From Desulfobacterales bacterium (GTDB lineage: Bacteria; Desulfobacterota; Desulfobacteria; Desulfobacterales; Desulfosalsimonadaceae), in NCBI GenBank assembly GCA_018335195.1, contig JAGXKN010000021.1:1-57028 (forward strand): a DNA stretch of 57,028 nt. Direction: 5' to 3'. The position numbers and the translations under genes are program-made. Below, piece after piece: positions 26,843 to 35,905 of this stretch. The notes under the pieces were generated by a model. It did not search any database, was not told the DNA's origin, and saw only the letters and a list, made by a program, of their open reading frames with translations. Numbering within the stretch: the first letter of the stretch is position 1; each line of letters starts with the position of its first letter.

Positions 26843-26990
26843 CAATTTCGAAATTCGAATTTCGAAATCCGAAACAATGACAGAAATTTGAATGACGCAA
26901 TGACAGAAACGTAAGACCAATGTGAGTTTGTTTGGGTCATTCGGTCATTTGGTCATTCGGGTTTCGAGATTCGGATTTTTGGTCCCAGGT
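26843..26990. repeat. TTCGAAATTCGAA-type intergenic repeat inside the dpp operon
   Basis: This segment is made of overlapping TTCGAAATTCGAA-type palindromes, then degenerate tandem GTCATTTGGTCATTCGG units and a second half with GGTTTCGAGATTCGGA. Similar sequence lies at 21085-21140. It has inserted between the permease and ATPase genes without breaking either. Such AT-rich self-complementary strings are common dispersed repeats in Desulfobacterota genomes. Confidence 0.5.
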
Positions 26991-27012
26991 TTCTTATTCA
27001 TGCCGTAAATGT

Positions 27013-27948
27013 CTATTGCGCTGCTTCCTCTTCCCGGCGGAGCCGCGGATCCAGCACCTCCTCCATGGCCCGGCCGATCATGTAAAACGACAGGGTGATC
27101 AGCGAAATGCAGATGCCCGGGGGCAAAAGCCAGTAGGGCGCCTGGAACATGTGCCCGGTTTTCCAGACCCACTGGAGCATCATGCCCCAGCTCACGGTAT
27201 TGGGATCGCCGAATCCCAGAAACGCCAGGGCCGCCTCCACGATAATGGCAGAGGTGACCCGGAAGGTCATGTACAAAAACGCCATGGGCAGGACATTGGG
27301 CAGAATGTGGCGGAAAATGATGCGCAAATGTGATGCACCCGCCACCCGCGCCATGTCGATAAACGGGCGCTGCTTCAAAGACAGGGTCTGCGATCGGATC
27401 ACGCGCGAGACCCCGGGCCAGCGGAAAAAAGCGATCAGCACCACGATGATCCAGATGTTGAGCTGGCCGAAAAGCGAGGCCAGCAGCAGCACCACCAGCA
27501 GCGAGGGCATCACCATGATCATGTCGGCAAAGCGCATGAGCAATCCGTCGGTGATCCTGCCGCCGTAGCCGGCCACCATCCCGATCAGGGTGCCCAGGAC
27601 GATGCTCATGAAGGCCGCGGAAATGCCGACCAAAAAGGCGATCCTGGCCCCTGTGAGCAGTTGGCTGAACAGATCCCGGCCCAGGTTGTCCGTGCCCAGC
27701 CAGTGCGTCAGGCTCGGGGGCGTTGCATTGGAAATCCCCGGGTCCACCCCGGTCATGGGGTGGTACATCGGGTTCACCAGGGGCGGAATAAAGCTTGCCA
27801 CTGCCATGAGCCCGAAGAAAATCAGCAGAAACATCCCGATTTTTCCCACCGGGTTGTCGTAAAACAGGGCCCAGCCTTCGGCCGCCCGCTGCAGGTTATA
27901 GGTGCGGGCGATTTTTTCCTTTATTTTCTGTTTTGCCAGTTTTGCCAT
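27013..27948 (-). CDS. dppC: dipeptide/oligopeptide ABC transporter permease (DppC-like)
   Basis: A 311-residue permease with an N-terminal cytoplasmic helix, a first TM around residues 35-58, a periplasmic loop containing HWLGTDNLGRDLFSQLLTGARIAF (the OppC signature), and an EAA-type motif near VAGASHLRIIFRHILPNVLP. The length matches DppC/OppC. Its ATG shares a base with the DppB-like stop. Confidence 0.92.
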   Translation of the reverse strand: MAKLAKQKIKEKIARTYNLQRAAEGWALFYDNPVGKIGMFLLIFFGLMAVASFIPPLVNPMYHPMTGVDPGISNATPPSLTHWLGTDNLGRDLFSQLLTGARIAFLVGISAAFMSIVLGTLIGMVAGYGGRITDGLLMRFADMIMVMPSLLVVLLLASLFGQLNIWIIVVLIAFFRWPGVSRVIRSQTLSLKQRPFIDMARVAGASHLRIIFRHILPNVLPMAFLYMTFRVTSAIIVEAALAFLGFGDPNTVSWGMMLQWVWKTGHMFQAPYWLLPPGICISLITLSFYMIGRAMEEVLDPRLRREEEAAQ

Positions 27949-28931
27949 CAGTACCGGATCCGCGGGTCAAGGTATGCATAAACCACGTCCACAACCAGGT
28001 TGGCCACGAGCACCACAAGCGAGATAAATAAAAAGCATGCCATGGCCAGGGGATAATCGTTGTTGCTGACTGCAAAAATCAATTCCCTGCCGATGCCCGG
28101 CCAGGAAAAAACGGTTTCGGTCAGCGCCCCGCCGTTGATTGAAAATGCCAGGCTCAGGCCGACGTTGGTGACCACCGGCAGGTAGGCATTGGGCGCGGCG
28201 TGGCGGTTTCTGATCCGTTTTTCCGAAAGCCCCTTGGCCCGGGCGGTCAGGATATAGTCTTCATTGAGGGTTTCAAGCATGCTGCTGCGCATGATCAGCA
28301 GGTATTCTCCCACATGGATGATAAACAGGGTCAGCAGGGGCAGCAGCATATGGTGGCCGATGTCTGCGGCCTTTGCAAAAAAACCGGTGGAAGGATCGAG
28401 CCACAGTTCCGGCGTGATCATCCCGTTTAAGGGAAACCAGCCCACGCGGTAGGCAAAGATCCAGATAAACAGCAGGGCGATCCACGGCAGAAACAGGGTG
28501 TGACACACCAGGGAGAGGATGGTCACCCCGGTGTCCACGGGCCGGCCCTTGTACCAGGCAACGATCTTGCCCCAGAAAACCCCGGCCAGCGCGGACAGGA
28601 AAACCGATGTGGTAAACAACAGGATGGTGTTTGGCAGCCGCATGCCGATAATGTTGATCACCGGCTGGCCGTAGTGAAAGGATATGCCGAAATTGCCGGC
28701 AAAGAAATTCTTGATATAATACAGGTACTGGAGCCAAAGGGGCTGGTCCAGGCCGAGCTGGGAGATCAGCATTTCGGCGTCCTCGGCCGTCATGCCGGGC
28801 TCGACCATGCGCGATACCGGGTCTCCGGGCGCCAGGTGAAAAAGCAGAAACAGGATGGTCAGGATCACGAAAAAGATGAGCAGGATTTCCAGGCTTCTTC
28901 GCAGAATCAGCTTTCTGAGGTTCATATGCAA
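27948..28931 (-). CDS. dppB: dipeptide/oligopeptide ABC transporter permease (DppB-like)
   Basis: A 327-residue permease with a hydrophobic first helix, FHLAPGDPVSRMVEPGMTAED (the DppB/OppB periplasmic motif), LGLDQPLWLQYLYYIKNFF, then five more helices and the coupling region ARAKGLSEKRIRNRHAAPNAYLPVV. It lies 6 bases after the binding-protein gene. Start codon uncertain by two residues (ATG at 28931 or 28925). Confidence 0.92.
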   Translation of the reverse strand: MHMNLRKLILRRSLEILLIFFVILTILFLLFHLAPGDPVSRMVEPGMTAEDAEMLISQLGLDQPLWLQYLYYIKNFFAGNFGISFHYGQPVINIIGMRLPNTILLFTTSVFLSALAGVFWGKIVAWYKGRPVDTGVTILSLVCHTLFLPWIALLFIWIFAYRVGWFPLNGMITPELWLDPSTGFFAKAADIGHHMLLPLLTLFIIHVGEYLLIMRSSMLETLNEDYILTARAKGLSEKRIRNRHAAPNAYLPVVTNVGLSLAFSINGGALTETVFSWPGIGRELIFAVSNNDYPLAMACFLFISLVVLVANLVVDVVYAYLDPRIRY

Positions 28932-28937
28932 TCGGCT

Positions 28938-30650
28938 TTATTGCGGTTTGACCTGACAGATAGACCAGATGTTGCCTATTCCGCCCACCATCTGTACCCA
29001 GCCGGAAAACCGGTCTGCGGCCACGGCCTCGATGGCCGAAGGATTGTACAGCGGGATGTAGGGCACATTGTTCATGACCATTTCCTGCATTCGATAGATC
29101 ATTTCCCTGCGGTTTAGCGTGTCCATTTCAGCAATGGATTTTTCCGCCAGCCTGTCAAAATCCGGGTTGTGGTATCCGCTCATGTTCCATCCGCCCGGCT
29201 TGTCGTTATCCGAGTGGAAAAAGCTTCTCAAATAGTCCGGATCCAGGGACAGGCGGCCGTAGCCGAGTATGAATGCGTCAAAATCATGTTTCCGCTTGAC
29301 CGTCTCCAGCAGGGCGCCGAATGACATGGGCCGGGCCGAGGCCGGAATGCCCAGCTCGTTTAGCCACTCCTGGATCATCACCCCGCAGGTGGCCCGGTTG
29401 GGGTCGTAATCTGCCGGCGGGGTGAGGATGGTGAATTTTTCCATTTTTTCGCCGCCGGGCAGCAGGATCCGGGAGGAAGAGACCACCTCCCCGGCCTCGT
29501 TGACAGGCGGGCGCTTCCAGGTGTAGCCGTTTTCCGCAAGCCGCTGGTATGCCTTTTTGATCCGCTCGCTGCGCGAAAGCCCCCGCCCCCATGCCGGCAG
29601 GTCACCGGCGTACCAGAACCTGTTTTCACTCGGGATGATGGATTCCATGGATGAAGCATACCCCTGCAGCACACGGCTGATGATAAATTCCTTGTCAATG
29701 AGTATGGCTGTGGACTGCCGGAGCGCCGGATCTGAAAACGGCGCCTTTCGCACGTTAAATCCCATGTAGTACAGGGCGCTTTTTTCGTTTACAAAGACCC
29801 GGATGTTTTCGGCCTTTTCCAGGTTTTCGATGTATCCGGGCTGGATGGACCACCACAGAAAGTCGATGTTTTTTTTCTTCAGCGCCATGATGGCCACGTC
29901 CGCGGTGCCGTAGACCTTGAACAAAACCGCATCCGTGTGCGGCCCGAGCCGGCGGTTGTTGATGGTCCGGCCTTGGCCGAAGAAATGCGGGTTTTTCTTC
30001 AGATAGAGGTAGTTGCCTTCCTTCCACTGTTTGAGCACAAACGGGCCGCATCCCAGGGGATCTTCCACACGGGTGTTTAACAGTGCGCTTAAGGGTTTTT
30101 CCTGTTTTTCCGCCTTTTTGATAAGCGGCGCCCATTGTTTTTTCGGCACCACGTAGTTGATAAGGGTCCGGGTGAGAAACGTGGCCTTGGGTTCTCTGAG
30201 AAAGAAGCGCACGGTGCGGTCGTCCACGGCTTTAACCTTTTCCACGAACTCCCACTCGGAATGGTACTTGGGCACCTTGTATTTTTTGATGGTCCGGACG
30301 GTGAAAACCACGTCATCCGCGGTTACCGGGGATCCGTCGGCCCATTTGGCTTCACGCAGCTTCATGGTGTAAGCATTTTTTTCAGGATCCCAGTTCGGCA
30401 TGGATTCGGCCAGCCACGGCGTGAGTTCAAGGGTTTCCGGGTCCTGGGTGTAGAGGGGCTGGTATATCAGGGACAAAAGTTTGTTGGAATTTGCATCCGA
30501 TGCTTTCCAGACGTTTAACGTCCGGGGTTCCTCGGAAATCCCGATTCTCAGTGTGGTTTGCGCGGCCCCGGCCGTGGAGGCGACAAGCAGCAGAAGCGAA
30601 AGCGAAAACATCAGCAGGGTTGCCGGGAGATACCTGGCGGAAAAGTTCAT
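28938..30650 (-). CDS. dppA: peptide-binding protein, ABC solute-binding family 5 (DppA-like)
   Basis: A 570-residue periplasmic protein. The ATG at 30650 follows AAAGGAG, and a signal peptide occupies residues ~1-30 (hydrophobic core MFSLSLLLLVASTAGAAQ). The mature start TTLRIGISEEPRTLNVWKASDANSNKLLSLIYQPLY and the segment WADGSPVTADDVVFT are family-5 hallmarks (DppA, OppA, NikA, GsiB). The family binds di- or oligopeptides, glutathione or nickel chelates. A GshB-like gene 14 bases upstream makes glutathione-like or gamma-glutamyl peptides plausible ligands, but this is inference only. Confidence 0.9.
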   Translation of the reverse strand: MNFSARYLPATLLMFSLSLLLLVASTAGAAQTTLRIGISEEPRTLNVWKASDANSNKLLSLIYQPLYTQDPETLELTPWLAESMPNWDPEKNAYTMKLREAKWADGSPVTADDVVFTVRTIKKYKVPKYHSEWEFVEKVKAVDDRTVRFFLREPKATFLTRTLINYVVPKKQWAPLIKKAEKQEKPLSALLNTRVEDPLGCGPFVLKQWKEGNYLYLKKNPHFFGQGRTINNRRLGPHTDAVLFKVYGTADVAIMALKKKNIDFLWWSIQPGYIENLEKAENIRVFVNEKSALYYMGFNVRKAPFSDPALRQSTAILIDKEFIISRVLQGYASSMESIIPSENRFWYAGDLPAWGRGLSRSERIKKAYQRLAENGYTWKRPPVNEAGEVVSSSRILLPGGEKMEKFTILTPPADYDPNRATCGVMIQEWLNELGIPASARPMSFGALLETVKRKHDFDAFILGYGRLSLDPDYLRSFFHSDNDKPGGWNMSGYHNPDFDRLAEKSIAEMDTLNRREMIYRMQEMVMNNVPYIPLYNPSAIEAVAADRFSGWVQMVGGIGNIWSICQVKPQ

Positions 30651-30664
30651 GACAGACTCCTTTC

Positions 30665-31675
30665 TCATGAGAGCGCCGCCCGGGGGTACTGTTTTCTGGC
30701 AAGCGCATGTTTTTCGACAAAATCGATCACCTCGGATTCAATCCGGATGCCGTCCAGGCGGTTGATCCGGGGGATGCCGCCGGGGCTGACGCAGTTGACC
30801 TCGATGAGTTTTTCGTCAATGAGGTCCAGGCCCACGAAATACAGCCCGTCCCGGATAAGTCGCGGCTTGATCTGTTCGCATATCCGCCTTTCCATGGGCG
30901 TGATCTCATGCTTGAAGGCTTTTCCGCCGGCGTGAATGTTTGTGCGGAAGCTTCCGTCGGGCGGTTTTCTGCACATGGCCCCGAGGATCTCCCCGTTTAA
31001 CAGCAGAATACGGACATCGCCCTGTTCCTTGACCGCCTTGACGTATTCCTGGACCATGATCTGCTCGCGTTCGGCATATGGCTTGTGCGCACCCACGTAG
31101 AACTGGATCAGGGAATTGAGGTTTTCCGGGTCCCGGGTGCTGACCTTGATGATTCCCTGGCCGCCGAATCTGCCCAGGGGCTTGATGACCATATCGCCGC
31201 CGAATGTGTCGATGATCTTTCTGAGCCGGGAAGGATCCCGGGAAATGTGGGTCTCCGGGATTAGCTCCGGAAAGTTGAGGGTGTAGAGCTTGCTGTTGCC
31301 CAGGACCATGCCGAACGGATCGTTGATCATGAACACCTGGTCGCGGATCGGGGCCAGAAATTCAATGGAGCTGTAGTTAAGCGGGGGATCCTTGCGCAGA
31401 AACAGCACGTCGAGTTCTACGAGTTCCTCAAAGCTGAGCGACTCCTTTTGCTGCTGGGCGATGATTTTCTTCCAGTACGCCTGCAAATCCAGGTCCGGGC
31501 CAACCGTGACCTCTTTCATCCGGGCAACCACGTCCTGTTTTCTGACGTAGATGTCGTGGGGTTCGAGAAAGAACACCGAATGGCCGCGCTGGTTGCATTC
31601 ATACATCAGGGAGGCCGTGGTTTCAAAAGCCGGGTCAATGGCCTCGAGCCTGTCCATGACAAAGGCTATCTGCAT
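30665..31675 (-). CDS. gshB: prokaryotic glutathione synthetase-like ATP-grasp ligase
   Basis: A 336-residue ATP-grasp enzyme starting MQIAFVMDRLEAIDP, which matches the GshB N-terminal strand with its DRL-x-x-I-[ND]-P motif. Further landmarks are FLRKDPPLNYSS, KLYTLNFPELIPETHISRD, the nucleotide-binding KPLGRFGGQGI, and the Mg2+/ATP site ending IEVNCVSPGGIPRI (family: E-x-N-x-[TV]-SPTG). It is very likely a peptide ligase joining a gamma-glutamyl dipeptide, or analogue, to another amino acid. No gshA is in view, so classical glutathione synthesis cannot be asserted. Its start overlaps the upstream stop by about 10 bases, which indicates coupling. Confidence 0.75.
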   Translation of the reverse strand: MQIAFVMDRLEAIDPAFETTASLMYECNQRGHSVFFLEPHDIYVRKQDVVARMKEVTVGPDLDLQAYWKKIIAQQQKESLSFEELVELDVLFLRKDPPLNYSSIEFLAPIRDQVFMINDPFGMVLGNSKLYTLNFPELIPETHISRDPSRLRKIIDTFGGDMVIKPLGRFGGQGIIKVSTRDPENLNSLIQFYVGAHKPYAEREQIMVQEYVKAVKEQGDVRILLLNGEILGAMCRKPPDGSFRTNIHAGGKAFKHEITPMERRICEQIKPRLIRDGLYFVGLDLIDEKLIEVNCVSPGGIPRINRLDGIRIESEVIDFVEKHALARKQYPRAALS

Positions 31676-34600
31676 TGCTCTTTCTCCTCTGCATCGGTTA
31701 GGCATTCGGCCTCGGCCAGCCTGGAGTGCAGGTGCCGCAGGCGCTGGCTCAAGACCGTGCAGATCTGCAGGGCGATGCCCGGGTATTCCCGGACCAGCTC
31801 GTTGAATTCCTGCTTGTCCAGGACCAGGAAGCGCGAGGCCTTCAGGGTGCGGATGGTGGCCGAACGCTCGGCCTCTTCGAACAGTGCCATTTCTCCAAAA
31901 TAATCACCCGCGCTCATGGTGTCGAGCCGGATTTGCTGGTGGGCGTTGCTTCCCTTGCAGACCGCCACTTCCCCTTCGATTATCAGGTAAACCCGTTCTC
32001 CCGGCTCGCCCTCGGCAATCACGACCTGTTCTTCCGGGTAGTCGATTTCCTCGGTTACCGCGGCAATGGCCCCGAGTTCGCTTGCCGTGAGACCGGAAAA
32101 AATGGCAATATTCTTGAGCAGCAGGATTTTTTCCGGAACCGTCAGTTCAGTATCCATGATTTGCTCCTTTGGGTCAAGCTCCCAGGCATCCCCGGGGACG
32201 ATTTTTTGCGCCATCTGGCGGATATGGGCGTCAGGGGCGGATTTTAATTCCTGCACGGCCGCACGGTGCCGCTCCAGGATTTCAGCCTCGTGCCGCAGGA
32301 TGCAGAGCGCGAGCACGATTTCCAGCCAGTCCGGGCTTTTGAGCAGTTCGGGAAACAGGTCCCTTGATACGGACACATATCGTGGCAGCCGGAAGAATTT
32401 TCTGCCGGCTGTCAGGATATTGGAAAGCGAGGCCTCTTCGAGTAGGGGTTCGGCCATTTCGAAAAGTTTGCGGTCCATAATATCGCCCAGCAGTTCGATG
32501 CTGTTTGCCCGCTGGCGCTGGCTGCCGGTAAAAAGGCCCCTGAACACGGTCCGCATCTGGCCGTTGCGGTCATGTATGGAAAGGACCCGGAAGGTGTTTT
32601 CCAGCACGAGTTCCTTTTTCTGGTAGAGATGCTCCCGCAGCAGGGCCTTGCCTCGGCTTTCCGGCAGCTTTTCCAGGGCCGAGATCCTGGCAAGAAAGGT
32701 ATATGCCTGCTCCAGGCCCTGCCGGGTAAAGCGGAGCAAATCCAGGTCCCTGATTTTGAGCGCCTCGAGCAGATCAAAGATCGCTTCCCGCTGCCGCCGG
32801 TTGGGCCGGTTCAGGGCTTCGATCAGGGCCTGGCCGTTGACATAGCCGGCCGACAGGATCTTTTTGCGGGCCATCCCGGCGATGGTCTCGTCGGCATCCC
32901 CGAGATGGCGGATCACCTGCCTGAAGACGGCTTCATCCGAGACATCCAGCGTCTCCAGCGCGGTCCGGCGGATCTCGGCATCGGGGTGATCGAGAAACCC
33001 CACGGCCAGGTGATTGACCTCTGCCGGGGCGAGCTTGGCCAGGGCGGCGAGGAGATCGGCATAAATGGCTTCATTGGCGCCGTCTTTAAGCATCTTTTCC
33101 AGTACCGCGGCATAACCGTGGTCTCCGGTCTCTCCCGCTGCGATCACGCCCGCCCGCCGTTGCTGGATTTCCCGGGAGTAGAGCCAGGCATCGATTTTCG
33201 GCTTGTATTTCCCGGGCGTGTCCTGGTACAGGCATCCGGCGGCATTGCCCCGGACTTCGGGATGGGGGTGCATCACCAGCGTTTCCAGTTTGTTCCGGAT
33301 ACCCGGGGTGCCGGATCCGGTTCGTTTAATGGTCTTGGTCACCGCAACGGTAAGCTGCGGATCCTCCCGGGATTGTAGCATTTGTTCGAGGACCCGGGAT
33401 GCATCCGCACCGGGGGTCGCTGACAGCATATCCAGCATCTGGATCTTGACCGGCACATTCTGTTTCCGTATGGATTCCAGGATGAGCGCATCAATGTTTT
33501 CCACGTCCAGGTTTTTCAGCAGCCGGGCATACCACAGCGCATCCTCGCCCTCGGCCTCGAGAAAGGATTGCACCAGCTCGCCGCCGACCCGGTCTTTTTT
33601 AAACAGGTTGCCCAGGTTCTGTTCCTCCAGGCTTTTGAGATCCAGCATATTGCGGGAAATCAAATTCATAAGAATGGCCGGGTATTTTCTTTTCAGAATG
33701 ATAGGCGCGGCAAACCAGGCCAGCACGAAGGGCAGGGCCACCAAGGACAGGTAGCGCGGATGGAAGAATTGGGTGGAGACCAGGATCAGGCCCGAGCCCA
33801 CAAGCAGGGCCAGGCGGACCACCGTGCCCCGGAGAAACGGCCGGACCATGGCCCGGTAGGACTCGGGAAACAAACCGATTAAAATGGAGTTGGCCGGCAT
33901 GTTGATGGTGGTGCGCAGGATGTTGGTGGACATCCTGGCATATATGGCCGAAAAGATGTCAAATCGTGTCAGAAAGGCGATAAAGGCGATGGCGTAGTTT
34001 GCGGGATGAAACATCAGGGCCACCGGCAGTCCGAACCGGCCGTACAGCCTGCCCACGAACAAAAGCAGGATCAGGCTGATGATGTTTAACACCCCCCGGA
34101 AATAGGAAAAAAATGCGAGCAGGCCGGACTCGCTGGCAAAGTAGGCGTCTGCGGCATAGTTGAACTGGTAGTTCATGATCGGGATGACCACGTTAGGCAT
34201 GAAGGTCAGCACCAGTACGATTTTGACCAGGGTGGATTCCCGGATCAGGGGGAGGACACTCCGGAGCTGCTGCTTTAAGGGCGGCCGGCCCGCGACCCGT
34301 TTGACCCGGTGCGTTCCGGGCGAGATTTCCCGCATGTGCACCTGCATGGCCTTGACCGTCATGGCACCCACCAGGCTGACGGCCAGGTAGACCAGGAGCA
34401 GGTTGTCAAACCGCAGCCAATCGGCCAGATACGGCGTACCAAAACTGCCGATGATCAGGCCGATGACCCCGCCGGCGGTCAGAAGCGGGAATATGCGCTT
34501 GGACTGCCGGGTGTTGAAAAGATCGTTGGCCAGGTTCCAGAAAAGCAGGGCCTCCAGGAGTTCGAACTGGCTTTTGAGCATGAAAAGAACCGGGTAGATC

Positions 34601-34923
34601 AGGTCATAGCCCATGGGAATGAGAAACCGGATGGCACCCACCGAGAGGCCGCAGAAGATAAAGAGCATGGCCAGCAGCCGTGTACCGGTGACCCGGGCCA
34701 TGAATACCGCCAGTAGGCCTGTGAGCACAAAGGTGGCAACGGAGTTGAGCATGTTGACGATCGGCAGGTACTCAACCCCGTAGCGTTTGAGAAAGGCGGT
34801 TTCCGCGTAGTTGTTTAAAATCATTCCGGAACTGCGCAGCAGAAAAAGCAGCGTGGCAGCCCAGAGGAAAATGGCGATTTCCTCTTCGTGGAGCTTCAGC
34901 CATTTAAGCAGCCAGTTCCGCAT
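31666..34923 (-). CDS. nucleotide-translocator-like membrane domain fused to HEAT repeats and a cNMP-binding domain
   Basis: A 1085-residue three-part protein; the start MRNWLLKWLKLHEEE overlaps the upstream stop by one base. Residues ~1-420 form about 11-12 helices resembling NTT/ATP-ADP translocases (EEIAIFLWAATLLFLLRSSGMILNNYAETAFLKRYG, then the FWNLANDLFNTRQSKRIFPLL motif). Residues ~440-830 are helical HEAT-like repeats with recurring LLxxAL/DPDAExRRTALETL units. Residues ~940-1070 form a cyclic-nucleotide-binding domain with a phosphate-binding cassette FGEMALFEEAERSATIRTL. No nucleotide transport is shown for such free-living homologues; regulation by cAMP or cGMP is inferred from the cassette. 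Two class III cyclases lie 8-12 kb away. Confidence 0.8.
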   Translation of the reverse strand: MRNWLLKWLKLHEEEIAIFLWAATLLFLLRSSGMILNNYAETAFLKRYGVEYLPIVNMLNSVATFVLTGLLAVFMARVTGTRLLAMLFIFCGLSVGAIRFLIPMGYDLIYPVLFMLKSQFELLEALLFWNLANDLFNTRQSKRIFPLLTAGGVIGLIIGSFGTPYLADWLRFDNLLLVYLAVSLVGAMTVKAMQVHMREISPGTHRVKRVAGRPPLKQQLRSVLPLIRESTLVKIVLVLTFMPNVVIPIMNYQFNYAADAYFASESGLLAFFSYFRGVLNIISLILLLFVGRLYGRFGLPVALMFHPANYAIAFIAFLTRFDIFSAIYARMSTNILRTTINMPANSILIGLFPESYRAMVRPFLRGTVVRLALLVGSGLILVSTQFFHPRYLSLVALPFVLAWFAAPIILKRKYPAILMNLISRNMLDLKSLEEQNLGNLFKKDRVGGELVQSFLEAEGEDALWYARLLKNLDVENIDALILESIRKQNVPVKIQMLDMLSATPGADASRVLEQMLQSREDPQLTVAVTKTIKRTGSGTPGIRNKLETLVMHPHPEVRGNAAGCLYQDTPGKYKPKIDAWLYSREIQQRRAGVIAAGETGDHGYAAVLEKMLKDGANEAIYADLLAALAKLAPAEVNHLAVGFLDHPDAEIRRTALETLDVSDEAVFRQVIRHLGDADETIAGMARKKILSAGYVNGQALIEALNRPNRRQREAIFDLLEALKIRDLDLLRFTRQGLEQAYTFLARISALEKLPESRGKALLREHLYQKKELVLENTFRVLSIHDRNGQMRTVFRGLFTGSQRQRANSIELLGDIMDRKLFEMAEPLLEEASLSNILTAGRKFFRLPRYVSVSRDLFPELLKSPDWLEIVLALCILRHEAEILERHRAAVQELKSAPDAHIRQMAQKIVPGDAWELDPKEQIMDTELTVPEKILLLKNIAIFSGLTASELGAIAAVTEEIDYPEEQVVIAEGEPGERVYLIIEGEVAVCKGSNAHQQIRLDTMSAGDYFGEMALFEEAERSATIRTLKASRFLVLDKQEFNELVREYPGIALQICTVLSQRLRHLHSRLAEAECLTDAEEKEQCR

Positions 34924-35738
34924 CAAGGTGCCTCTTTGATGACCCGGAAGCCGGTTGTCTTGAATTTCGAGGCCGGGTGGGCCCAGGCCCGGTTGGCGCT
35001 TCTCAGGTTGTGGGCGTTGCTGTACCAGGAACCGCCGCGGCGAACGCGCCGGCTGCATGAAAAGTTGCCCTTCTCCTTCGGCCGGGTATAGGCGTCAAAA
35101 CAGTCCCGGCACCACTCCCAGACGTTTCCGTGCATGTCGTAGATGCCCCAGGGGTTGGCCGGGTAGCTTTTGACCGGGGCGGGCGCTCCGGGTTCAAGGC
35201 CCCGGTCTTTCACGGTCTGAACGCATCTGTCGGATTTGACCGGGCTGTTGGCAAACATGGCATCCGTACAGTCGATTTCATCGCCCCAACTGTAAACGGT
35301 CTGTGTGTCGGCCCGGCAGGCGTATTCCCACTGGGTTTCGGTGGGCAGGCGATAGGTGCCTTCGAGCCGGCGGGTGAGCTTCTGCACAAAATCCCGGCAA
35401 TCGTGCCAGGAAACCCCTGTCACGGGCCGGTTCTTTGGGCCCTTTCGCGAAAAAAGCCATTTTTTGCCCATCACTTCCTGCCACTGCCCGATGGTAATTT
35501 CCGTGGCCTGCATGTAAAACCCTCTGGCGATGGTCACCCGGTGCCGTTTTTCGCTTTGATTGCGACCGGGCTCGTCTGCCGGACTGCCCATCATGAAAGT
35601 GCCGGGCTCGATATAAACAAATTCCATGCCCAGCTCGTTTGTAAACGTGTTGTCTGCTGCCGGTGCCGCACGGCAGCAGACAAGCAAGACACAGAGAGCC
35701 AGAACACTGAGAAAACCGGAATTTCGCATTGGCATCAT
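34923..35738 (-). CDS. exported FGE-fold (SUMF1-type) protein without catalytic cysteines
   Basis: A 271-residue protein with an N-terminal signal (LSVLALCVLLVCCRAAPA; an ATG three codons in has better spacing to AAGG). The body is the formylglycine-generating-enzyme fold: EFVYIEPGTFMMGSPADEPGR, VSWHDCRDFVQKL, YRLPTETQWEYACRAD, and GIYDMHGNVWEWCRDCF, ending RVRRGGSWYSNAHNLRSANR. True FGEs have two catalytic cysteines in that last region (RGGS...C....C); here Ser, Asn and His fill it. It is therefore probably not a sulfatase activator but a binding or structural member of the family. It opens the minus-strand operon. Confidence 0.8.
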   Translation of the reverse strand: MMPMRNSGFLSVLALCVLLVCCRAAPAADNTFTNELGMEFVYIEPGTFMMGSPADEPGRNQSEKRHRVTIARGFYMQATEITIGQWQEVMGKKWLFSRKGPKNRPVTGVSWHDCRDFVQKLTRRLEGTYRLPTETQWEYACRADTQTVYSWGDEIDCTDAMFANSPVKSDRCVQTVKDRGLEPGAPAPVKSYPANPWGIYDMHGNVWEWCRDCFDAYTRPKEKGNFSCSRRVRRGGSWYSNAHNLRSANRAWAHPASKFKTTGFRVIKEAP

Positions 35739-35905
35739 CCTTGATCTTATCTGTTCTGTGTGGTTGGCCCCAGCCCGTACTGGACAAATCCATTTTAATT
35801 ATTAATAATTGGGATAGGCGCTGACGTCAATTTGATTTATTTGAACAGACCTGCAATACATGCAGCAGGCGGGTCGGGAGGGAAATCCGAAAGAGAGGCG
35901 GGAAC

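Noticed and set aside
28500-29117. 205-codon plus-strand frame antisense to dppB/dppA
   Set aside because: Antisense to genes with strong family motifs; no ribosome-binding site.
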